Shown here one piece after another: positions 23,163 to 32,346 of a stretch of 64,000 nt of DNA. The notes under the pieces are model-generated. The model was not told the origin of the DNA, did no database searches, and saw only the letters and a program-made list of their open reading frames with translations. This stretch comes from Lampris incognitus (Eukaryota > Chordata > Actinopteri > Lampriformes > Lampridae): NCBI RefSeq assembly GCF_029633865.1, contig NC_079223.1:6014683-6078682 (forward strand), written 5' to 3'. The first letter of the stretch is position 1. Each line of letters opens with the position of its first letter. The position numbers were made by a program, and so were the translations under genes.

Positions 23163-23370
23163 ATTAGGGTTTAGGGTTAGGGTTTAGGGTTAGGGTTAGC
23201 TACGATATATAGTTTATTACATTATCGGGAAATGCACTTTATTACATTATCAGGAAGTTATTACATTATCAGGTTTTATTGCATTTTCAATGCCCTCAAG
23301 TGCATTTTCTTTATTACATTATCAGGGTTATTACATTATCTGGGATTTATTACATTATCGGGTTCTACAG
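23163..23370 (+). repeat. Telomere-like tract and TTATTACATTATC cluster
   Basis: TTAGGG and TTTAGGG words alternate at 23163-23199. They are followed by six or seven copies of TTATTACATTATC(A/G)GG over about 150 bases. Located in kcnk1 intron 1. Confidence 0.9.
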
Positions 23371-24079
23371 GGCGGGAAAAAAAATCCCCCCCAAAAAAAG
23401 AAAAAGACATCTCGTCTGATATTGAAACAAGTTATTGTACCAAAAGACATTGGGACAGATCTGTAATTTGTGCTATTTTACTTCATACTGGCTTTTTTAT
23501 GCAGTAATGTGCGTATTAACCTGTTAAAAGTGCACAATACACTAAATGAAAATCTGCCCTTACTTTTTTTTGTCTGAATGTGAATATAGAAGGACAGCTG
23601 AAGAAAAGACACACAAACGCTCGGTCTAATCTAGTCTATGCCAGCGAACACATTCTGTCATCACGCAACCTATCACTGTTGTCCTCAGCAGCACTCAAAA
23701 CTGTACTTTCAATAACCAGGAACTCTGCCTGGAACGATGTTTGCTCACCTCGAACATAGTTTGCATTGTGACATTTCTTATTCATATCGAGTCCCATGAA
23801 ATACTTCATCATAATATTGTTCACTTACAATACTGAACGCTGCAGTCTCGAAGAAGACACGTCATTTCTGTTTAAACGACACAAGTGGTGATACCGACAG
23901 TTTCCCTGGTGCTTGACCGCGCCAAACCCCAGTGATCGACCAGCAAAACCTGGTTGAACCTGACTTTTATCGATTGATGCTGTAGTGTCTGTTGATAAAG
24001 GTCTTCTGCGAACTCGGTTCTTTCATATCTGCTCATCTGACAGCCACAACTTCACTTCCTCTTCAAACTCACCGCTGCT

Positions 24080-24352
24080 TGTCTCACTTCTTCCTCATTT
24101 GCTTGCTTTAGTGAAGAAATAAAACGTGGCGACAGGCCCGGGTGCACATCCCGTGAATACTGGGAGGGCATCCAGCACTTCACCTGTGCCCCCGTCCACA
24201 GGGCCAGTGGTTGTGTCAGGAAGGGCAGCCGATGGAACGCGGATTGACAAGACCGCCATCGGTGCTGTGCCCTCACAGGGTACCGAGGGAGGCTGTCGGG
24301 CCTGCTGAGGTGACCCCTGGTAGGCAGGGAGCAAGCCGAAAGAAGAAGAAGT
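24080..24352 (+). mobile_element. Probable LINE 3' end with GAA-rich tail
   Basis: This segment contains TGTGTCAGGAAGGGCAGCCG, resembling RTE-type fish LINE 3' regions, and ends GACCCCTGGTAGGCAGGGAG followed by AAGCCGAAAGAAGAAGAAG. It has no coding motif of its own, so the family call is tentative. Confidence 0.5.
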
Positions 24353-24508
24353 GAAGGGATAAAATGCTACGAATAGCACCGCCATTACAATGAACAACTA
24401 TCGGTGTTCTTACCCGTGTATGAACGATGCCAGTAAAAATCACAGAACGGTGAATCAGTTCATCCGGACACAACGTTCATTGAGAGAAACGTTTCATCGC
24501 TCATCTAA

Positions 24509-25238
24509 GGCCCCTTTCCCACTGCATGGTACCGGCTCCACTCGACTCTACTCTATTCGACTCTACTGCCTCTACTTTTGGGGGATTTCGTTTTCCACTG
24601 CAGATAGTATCCCCTCACAGCCGAGCCCTGCTGGTCATTTGTGGGCGTGTTGACTAGTTTTCTTTTTAGGATATTATTTATATTTGGATAAATATACATA
24701 CATTTATATTTATTTCTAGTTAGATTTGATTGATTTCTTTATTTATAGCCGTATTTTCACGTCACCTTTGCGTATCGGCTCAGCTCACTTGGAACCTCGA
24801 CAGATTTGGTACCAAAAAAAGTACCTGGTACCAGGTACCAGTGGTGGATCTAGAGATTTTTTCCTGGGGTGGCAAAGGGGTGGCAAGACTGTGTCCCAGA
24901 GGTGGCAGCTGCCACCCCTTTGCCACCCTGTAGATCCGTGCCTGTGAGGGGGAGGGGGGATATAAATCGGCGACTTCTGTTTGAGATGAGTTTGGTGCGG
25001 GTCTCATTGACCTTCACCATGCACGTACATAAAATATACTTTAAAAACATATTATCTGATTTATAAATGGGGTGGCAATAGGGGTGGCAAGACTGTGTCC
25101 CAGAGGTGGCAGCTGCCACCCCTTGCCACCCTGTAGATCCGCCCCTGCCAGGTACTATCCCTAACTCTTGCCCAATGGAAAACCAAAAAAAGTCCCTTAT
25201 GCCCCTTTCCCATGCAGTGGAAAAGGGGCATAAGGGAC
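24509..25238. mobile_element. Short DNA transposon split by a nested hAT-type element
   Basis: The outer element starts GGCCCCTTTCCCACTGCATG and continues CTCGACTCTACT. After the nested insertion it ends in AATGGAAAACCAAAAAAAGT and a hairpin whose last arm reads GCAGTGGAAAAGGGGCATAA. This resembles the GGTACCG/CGACTC-rich short elements known in fish genomes. It has no coding capacity. Confidence 0.75.
24839..25147. mobile_element. Nested hAT-type element, perfect 8-bp target duplication
   Basis: This 309-bp insert lies between perfect copies of CCAGGTAC (24831-24838 and 25148-25155). Its ends are CAGTGGTGGATCTAGAG and, inverted, CAGGGGCGGATCTACAG. Inside are two copies of a GGTGGCAAGACTGTGTCCCA phrase (24880-24935 and 25080-25130), suggesting an internal duplication. 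Confidence 0.92.
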
Positions 25239-27299
25239 CTCTTCAGTCTCAACTGACTGCAGGTATCCCCACCCTTACAAACAATACAATGTAAATTAGC
25301 AGTATTGCTACAATCCAGCATGTTCACATGTGTATCTGCGATACCAATGTTCATTCATATGCACTGCCCCTATTCAAAAAATAAACAATACGGCGGCATG
25401 ACGACCCAAACAAATAATTGGTTTCATATGCAAATTGCCGTGACCATTTCCTGGATTACTGAGCATGCATAAAGACATTATGCCAGCAATACAAAGTATC
25501 AAAGTGGACACTGGTTTGTATTCAAACCTTCAGGATTGTAGCTTTAAAGTGTCTATCAGTGAAATGTAACTAAGTGCAAATGTTATTTACATACTTAATC
25601 ATGCATATGAGCAGACACAAACAAGTGTCTTCAAGTGTTATATAGTGAAAACCAAGCAAACAACGTTTCTGACTGCTGATGAACATGACGCAATTATTTT
25701 GTAGACCGGAACATTTTTATCTTGTTTCTGCGTCTGTGCTCACTTTTAACTGGTCTTAAAAAAAAGAGTTTAGAATTGAGCACATTACTGGCACAAGACA
25801 CGTCACTGCGCCACTGATAATGCCGTAAAGCAGAATCTGACATGTTCTGATCAAGTGGACCTAACGAGAGAGCTGAAAATGCCATGGCCCTCTAACAAGA
25901 GCATGCAACCAAGAACCTCGCAGTTCGTGTATGTTAAAAGCTAAAGATCACCTCGTCAACTGAACTTCCAAGTGTAGAATCTATAACTTTTTCCCTAGCA
26001 AAGTGCGTGTACTACTACTACTACTTTCAGCTGCTCCCATCTAACAAAGTGCACGTACTGCACTCTCATTAGGATTCAGTGGTATGTGATCATGGTATGC
26101 GGTAAACGGGAGCACGCTGGTATAACTAATTAGCTAATAGACAACAAGCAACAGCAGAGTAGAGAACAAGTGTTTGGTTGTCGCAACCGAGATAAGAGAA
26201 CGTTTGGACACAAAAAACATTTACACTATCAGTGATTGATGGCTCAAAACATATATAGTGGTGCATAGGCTGCCATGCAAGCCTGTATGTGACACTTATC
26301 TGGGCATGGATGTTGAAATGTCACAGATAGCTGCTGCCTTGTCACAGGGCTAAAGTTAACCTGACTGATAAGCATCTTCTGTTTTTGCATAACGCAAGAT
26401 AGATAAAACCTATGCAGGGTGTTCGCCGTGACCCAAGCTGTGACGTCATAGGGCCCGTGTGCATTTGTTTGCCTTTGTCTTTCAAGCGTTAACGTAGCTC
26501 TGTGCCTTCATTTATAAGTAGGTGTGAATTTAGGCCCACCTTTAGCCGCAGCATCGCTTTGCCAAAGGGCAACTCCTTAGTGACACGGCCTTAACATGTT
26601 AAAGGTTTTTCAACGCATGAGCAGTGTTTACTTTTTGCATAACCGGTGGGCAGGGTGCTAAGCTGTAAAGAATTAACATGCACCAATATTTGTACTACCT
26701 ACAGGCAATGCAAGTGGCAGGTAGTATGCAAGTAGAAGGGAGGGGGGGGGTAGGCTTTGTGTTCCAGTGTGACATGAAGGCTGGGAAAGGTCATGCCTGA
26801 AACGTTTGGTCAGTAGACCCAATCCTAGTTAAGTGATATGCTGCAGATAGGCTATAGTTTATGATTTCTGCTGCCAGCCTACTCGTACCAGGACCTCGAA
26901 GGGGGGGGGGTGCCTCGGGAAGCCTGGAATTAAACGTTTTGTTTTGGTTTGCAATTTTGTATTTCTAACTAATTAGTGTCATAACGTCAGTTGAAATTGG
27001 CTCAATACATCGGTTGAGGGACATACAGAGAGCAGAGGCTCTCTGAGGCTACTCTCACCCCTTACAAAAGGTGCAAAAGGTTTGAGTCCGCATCACGGGT
27101 CTCAGCATCAGTGCCCTAAGATGCATCAAGGTTTGAAGTGATGCTAAACATTTTTTCAATCACTGCAAGATAGTTGAGTTGGGTTAAGTTGGGTTAAAAT
27201 AGATTAACGTACTGTGATGGTAAATAATATACAGTATGCTAGAACTAAAACAAAAGTGATGTGTGAGAGACAAAAGAGGAAAGGAGCCCACAGAGACTG

Positions 27300-28175
27300 C
27301 TTATGTCTTTCCTGAACTATTGACAATTCTACAGTTCCTCCTTCGCCGCAGGTTAAGAGTCTGGGTGTCATCTTGGACAGCACATTATCTTCTGAAGCTC
27401 ACATCGACAATGCTACTCGGTCTGCATACTTCCACCTATGCGATATTAATCGTCTTCGCCCGTCACTTACACCTAACAGCACTACCATACTCACTCACAC
27501 CCTGGTTACGTCCCGTATTGACTACTGTAATTCTGTCCTCTTTGGTCTCCCCCTCAAGTGTCTCCCTAAACTTCAACTAGTCCAGAATTCAGCTGCCCGT
27601 ATCAGTACCAGAACTCCTTCCATACATCACATCACTCCTGTTCTTCAGCAGCCCCACTGGCTCCCTGTTAAATACCGCACTGACTCCAAGATCCTGCTCC
27701 TCTCCTTTAAGGCCCTTAATAACCCAGCTCCTTCATGTCTTTCTGAACTCCTTCATATCCACACGCCCTCCTGCCCTCTCACATCCTCTTCTGCTCTCCA
27801 ACTCACTAAACCATCAGCCCGCTGGACTACCATGGGGTCTAGAGCCTTCAGTCATTCTCCCCCCCCGCCTATGGACCTCTCTCTCACAAGACCTTCACAA
27901 CACTGACTCTCTTTCAACCTTCACATCCCATCTCAAAACGCACCTTTTCAGACCGGCATATTCTGTCTGATCCACGCTTCACTGAGTTTTGTGCAGATGA
28001 TGATTTTATACTTACTATCTGTTGTGTTACCTTTTTATTGTCTACCCTGCTGTGTTTTGATGTGATGCTGTCTGATACAGGGCTGCTGGTTTTTTTACTG
28101 TGTTCTGTAAGGTGTCCTTGAGTGCTCTGAAAGGTGCCCGCCCACAAATAAAATGCATTATTATTGTTATTATTA
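27300..28175 (+). mobile_element. L2-like LINE 3' fragment
   Basis: This codes for the end of an L2-type reverse transcriptase: [40 protein letters not shown] and [16 protein letters not shown]. It is followed by a 3' UTR ending in AATAAAATGCATTATTATTG, an L2-style ATT-rich tail. The coding part breaks off before the true C-terminus by frameshift. It is sense to the plus strand, antisense to kcnk1. Confidence 0.85.
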
Positions 28176-28329
28176 TGTATAGGGCCTAGAATTTTGTGCT
28201 ACACCCCCCGAGCAGACCTAATCCTAGTTAAGTGATATGCCGAAAATAGGCTATAGTTTGTGATTTCAACTGCCACCTTACCCATGGCCGCCATGTTCCT
28301 TATCGCACCCTTTTAAGCATCACTTGAAG

Positions 28330-29103
28330 CAGTGGCGGCTGGCCAGTACAACGTGCTGGGGCACTGCCCCCTTCAGATATCTAGAGATGAAAACCTACTT
28401 AAACATGTTAAATATAATTTAGTGGCATAATGCAAATAATTATAAATAAAAGTGTTTTCAGTATGTGAGCGCCTGTCAGCCTGAATACATATACTTCCTG
28501 TCTGAATACCTATACTTCCTGTCTGAATACATATACTTCCTGTCTGAATACATATACTTCCTGTCTGAATACATATACTTCCTGTATGAATACCTATACT
28601 TCCTGTCTGAATACATATACTTCCTGTATGAATACCTATACTTCCTGTCTGAATACATATACTTCCTGTATGAATACCTATACTTCCTGTCTGAACACAT
28701 ATACTTCCTGGGTGAGGGGCGCCGGCCAAACCATCCCTTGCGCAAGCCCTCAGACTTGCGGCGAGCAGGTGACCCGAGGCTGCGGTCTGATTGGTTTCTT
28801 CAGATTTTCCAGGGGGCGCAGTTCTGTGGCTGCCCCAGACACTCCCGCTTTTATTGGCAGCGACTCGGCACTGCTTTAATGTTTTTTTTGATCTGATGCG
28901 ATTGGGCAATTCTCGTGGCTGTCAATCACGTTCACACCCACCACCACGCCTCGTCTCGGCTGTCAATCATGCACCGTCTAGGAGCCCCGATGAAACCTAT
29001 AGGCTACATGGTCCTTCTGAATAACTGTGACTGTGTGCCAGGTGTGCTGCGCCGAGGTAAACTGCGCCCCCCCCCAAAACATTTTTAGCAGCAGCCGCCA
29101 CTG
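28330..29103. mobile_element. hAT-type element carrying a 21-bp minisatellite
   Basis: The ends read CAGTGGCGGCTGG and, inverted, CAGTGGCGGCTGC. The flanks ACTTGAAG (28322-28329) and GCTCGAAG (29104-29111) agree at 6 of 8 positions. The interior holds the 21-bp array and a GC-rich stretch. It has no transposase remnant and lies 45 bp from the kcnk1 exon 1 donor. Confidence 0.8.
28485..28712 (+). repeat. Minisatellite, 21-bp unit, about 11 copies
   Basis: The unit contains TACTTCCTGTCTGAATACAT. CAT/CCT and CTG/ATG variants alternate. Because 21 is a multiple of 3, frames with a 7-residue period arise on both strands; they have no coding support. Confidence 0.93.
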
Positions 29104-29147
29104 GCTCGAAGCCTAAAATCGTCGAGGCGCCGCAGGCGGACACTCAC

Positions 29148-29502
29148 CTGTGGTGGACAGCACCGTGCTGGCGAAGAACAGCGCCGAGGTGAAGTCCCAG
29201 TTCCAGTTGGCGGACGCGTTGTTGAGGATGGACACGCCGTAGTTGCTGGCGGCCAGGGCTCGGGACAGGAAGTCCTCCAGCCGCTCCTCGGACAGGCACG
29301 CGTTGTCCTGCAGGAACTGCTTTTTGACCACCCGCAACTCCTGGCGGAGCAGGTCCTCGTACGGCAGCTCCACCGAGGAGAACACCACGGCGCCGAACAC
29401 GAGATAGAGCAGGTACCCCAAGACCAACGACACGAAATACCAGGTGGACTTGTGGCTCTGGATCAGCAGCACGCAGGAATTGCCGGTTAGAGACTGAAGC
29501 AT
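29148..29502 (-). CDS. kcnk1: kcnk1 coding exon 1: two-pore potassium channel TWIK-1, N-terminal part
   Basis: This exon encodes residues 1-118 plus the first base of codon 119 of a K2P background potassium channel, a plasma and endosomal membrane protein that works as a dimer. It starts MLQSL, as known TWIK-1 proteins do, and A at -3 gives a good start context. Visible features are the first membrane segment (about 21-43), the extracellular cap with Cys69 (the inter-subunit disulfide cysteine in human TWIK-1), the N-glycosylation sequon NAS at Asn95, and the first pore loop ending STTG, which includes Thr117 and the family-unusual Thr118. Numbering matches human TWIK-1 exactly. The donor is GTGAGT on the minus strand. 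The frame stays open about 90 codons upstream through GC-rich, low-complexity sequence, but the family start argues that this is 5' UTR. The three exons total 1011 nt, or 336 residues, equal to the human length. Teleosts may carry kcnk1a and kcnk1b; I cannot tell which this is. Confidence 0.95.
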
Positions 29503-30125
29503 TGTGGTGGTGTTGTTTTTTTTGGGGGGGGAGGGGGGGGGGGTCCCCGGGTTCGCGAGGATGCCGCCCGATAAGCGAACGATGAACAAAGAGCGCAAAG
29601 ACCCACGGCGGGCGCCCTGTAACACGCTACGACGCGCACTCGGGGACCGGAAACGTTGCGCCAAAGTCACACGCACGCACACGCACCAAAAAAACGTAGC
29701 GGGTAGTGTTTCTCTCCCTCGTCCCCCCTCTGTTACGGAACCCCGTGTGCGGTGATGTGGCGGCGCAGACAAAGAGGGGCGGAGTGACGCAACTACTTCC
29801 CCCTTCTCTGCCGCGAGGTGTGGGCTGCTGCGACGACTACGGCCTCACTGCGCAGAGCGGAGGGTGGCGCACCGGGTCCTGCCTCCCCCCCCGCCTGCCC
29901 TACCCTGCCCCTCCCCCCCGCCCGCCCTGCCGCCGCGCTGCCGCGTCGCTGCCAGAGCCAGAGCAGCTTTCTTGTCCCTTGCAGGGAAACGAGTTTGCAG
30001 CCGGTATTTAGGAAACGCAAAACCCCCACACAACAGCAAAGCACGCACACGCCAAGGCAGACCTGACGCGTCACGGACGGGAGAAGGAAAGGACGCGGTG
30101 AGCAGGGAGAACCAAGGGAGGTCGT
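29150..30125 (-). promoter_or_regulatory. kcnk1: CpG-rich promoter and 5' UTR region of kcnk1
   Basis: Base composition turns sharply GC- and CpG-rich from exon 1 to about 30.1 kb, against an AT-rich background on both sides. This is typical of a CpG-island promoter. Just upstream of the start codon on the transcribed strand lie a run of cytosines (29525-29545) and a short A-run ending CACCACCACA before ATG. I see no clear TATA box. The transcription start cannot be fixed from sequence alone. Confidence 0.7.
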
Positions 30126-30130
30126 GTACG

Positions 30131-30451
30131 CAGCACGGAAGCGCGGTCGCCTCACGGCAAGAGGGTCCTGGGTTCGAGCCTCGGGGTCGTCCAACCTTGG
30201 GGGTCGTCCTCAGTGTGGAGTTGGCATGTTCTCCCCGTGTCTGCGTGGGTTCCCTCCCACAGTCCAAACACATGTAGGTCAGGTGAATCGGCCGTACTAC
30301 ATTGTGTGTGTGTGTGGGGGGGCTGTAATGGCCTGGCGGCCTGTCCAGGATGTCGCTCCGCCTGCCGCCCAGTGACTGCTGGGATGGGCTCCAGCATCCC
30401 CCGCCCCCCCCCGACCCCGACAGCAGGATAAGCGGGTTGTATAATGGATGG
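30131..30451 (+). mobile_element. SINE-B, head partly eroded
   Basis: The B box region, body and tail are present; the first bases of the head are degraded. It lies just upstream of the kcnk1 CpG region. Confidence 0.85.
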
Positions 30452-31149
30452 GTTGTATAACAAGCGATCTGCAGATATCAGATGAATACTATCTAATATT
30501 TAACAGTTGGGTGGCAGTGGGGACAAAGGAAGCCTTGTATCTCTCAGGCCTAATACCGGGCATCGTCCCCAACCGACGACCTGAGGGTAACAGCTCAGAC
30601 TCTGGCCGAAGGGGCAGAAGGGACGTAACCCTTCTGAACTCCTTCCTATCATGAAAGTTAGTAAGCTGAGCTCACTACAGAGGAACACGTGGGTGGGTAA
30701 TGTGGACACCGTCAACTATCTCCAAATACTTGACTGAATACCTCGATATTACCGGTGTTATAGCATTTTCCGACTCACCTTAGAATCTGGTCCCCCTTGG
30801 CATGAGGCTAGGTTAGGTCAGGATAACCCTACCCCCCCCAACCTTAACCCCCTAACCCCCCCTACCTCCCTAACCCCACCACCCACCACCACCAACCCTC
30901 CCCCTCCCCCCCAACCTTCTATAATTTGGGGGGGGGGGCTATTGGTACCGCGGCTGGATCTATCATAAGGGCAACCGGACCCCTGAGCGCAAAAGGGCCC
31001 TCCGCGATGGGAGAAAAAAAAAGTAGTACGCATTTATTTACGTCGACATCCGCAGAAATGACACAAAACTTGACCCATTCTCTTGGTCTTGATAAATTAT
31101 CCACTCAGAATGAAGTAAAAGTCGTTTCCGAGAAAATGAAGTGTCGTGA
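30452..31149. other. No gene recognised; C-rich tract
   Basis: The segment 30480-30655 encodes GTKEALYLSGL-like residues that may be a LINE scrap. The segment 30825-30945 is an extreme C-run tract ending in a G-run. Confidence 0.45.
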
Positions 31150-31680
31150 TTGGCTGTCTTATTGGTGAGACGGCTGGGCAGGCGGTGACTGCTGAGCGAG
31201 CGGTAACGCTAATGGCTAACGGCCAAGGTGGGGGGGGCGGGGCATAGAGAGCGAGCGGTTTACACTGACTGCGCAGATTCGAGATCAGTTGTTCTTAAGC
31301 CAAGCCCGGGCTCAAAACAGAGGAATGAATGTTTCCCTGACCCGCCGTCAGTTAGGCTGTACCAGCGAGAAGCGGGCGGGAAAGCTAGCCGAGCAGCAGA
31401 AAATGGACGGCGGTAACTGAAAGCCCAGCGGGGCCGCCGAAGGAGAGAAAAGGGAGGAAAAGGAAGCGAAAGAAGCGGGCATAAAAACAGAAAGGTCCCA
31501 ATGATAAGTAGATTTAAAAAAAGAAGAGAGAAGCTGAACAAAGGGGAGGAGAGGGCATCCCGGCGGGGCGGATGTCGAGCTAGCTAGCTAGCGGTAGCGT
31601 TAGCCCGGAGGCGTCTTGATCGTAAGAGTTTGCGCAGGGAAAGTCAAGAAGGGGGAACTTCTGAAGGTGAGACCCGTTTG
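31150..31680 (+). promoter_or_regulatory. GC-rich promoter-like patch, possible non-coding first exon
   Basis: CpG-rich sequence with repeated GAGCGAGCGGT phrases ends in a donor-like CTGAAG|GTGAGA at 31666-31671. No coding frame of interest is present, and no downstream exon is recognised. It could be an alternative promoter, a non-coding RNA start, or simply GC-rich sequence. Confidence 0.35.
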
Positions 31681-31989
31681 GTTGCGCCGTCTGTGCGCTG
31701 AGCAGTATTAACTGTCGTGATTGTGCGTTGCTGTATTTGGATGGAGGAATTTTTCTGATAGGCTGTTTGCATAACGTGTATTGCGTCACTGTGGTGTGAC
31801 GTGCGATATTGCGTTGGAGTCGGTTTGTCAACGCAACGGGGGGGGGGGGGCAGTTCTATGCTGGTCAGCCTGCTGCACGCCCGTCACTCTCATCATTGTC
31901 TTCTAGTTTGGGTGGGGCCCCAGGTGTTGTGGGGGGGGGGCCTCAGTCTCTCATCATCATCATCATTGTAAACTACTAATAATACCCGT

Positions 31990-32325
31990 GGGTCTGACCC
32001 TTTAGCCGAGCGGTTAGTGACGTCGCCTTGTGGTGCAGTACACCCCGTATCGAATCCCGCACCGGGCAAGAAAATAACCGGTTACGTTGGTGGCAGCGGT
32101 GGGATCTGGAAGTGTGCAGATCCTCAGAAGTCTCTTCGGAGCGCGGAATAAAAAAACGCGAGGGCGTGCTTCCGGGAGAGGGTGACGACTGTAAACTACT
32201 AATAAGACACGTTAGCCCCTAGCTAGCGGGTCTGACCCCTTAGCCGAGCGGTCAGAGATGTCACCTTGTGGTGCAGTACACCCAGTATCGAATCCCGCAC
32301 CGGGCAAGAAAATAACCGGTTACAT
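31990..32325 (+). repeat. SINE-C, two tandem heads
   Basis: Two heads about 240 bp apart (near 31992 and 32231) with the same linker as the 14200 array. The second is followed by a GAT repeat (32325-32346). Confidence 0.75.
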
Positions 32326-32346
32326 CATGATGATGATGATGATGAT

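Larger units (their letters stand above)
22843..29147 (-). other. kcnk1: kcnk1 intron 1
   Basis: This 6.3-kb intron separates the two halves of the first selectivity filter. It contains a short interstitial telomere-like tract and repeated TTATTACATTATC motifs (23163-23370), a probable LINE 3' end (24080-24352), a nested pair of DNA elements (24509-25238), an L2-like LINE fragment (27300-28175) and a hAT-type element carrying a 21-bp array (28330-29103). The stretch 25240-27300 holds no recognisable gene or repeat. Confidence 0.85.

Noticed and set aside
28465-28909. Tyr-rich and Ile/Gly/Ser-rich frames on both strands
   Set aside because: They read the 21-bp minisatellite within a hAT-type element.
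29113-29772. Long kcnk1 N-terminus starting near 29772
   Set aside because: The upstream part is low-complexity and GC-rich; the family start MLQSL at 29502 has a good context and gives the exact family length.
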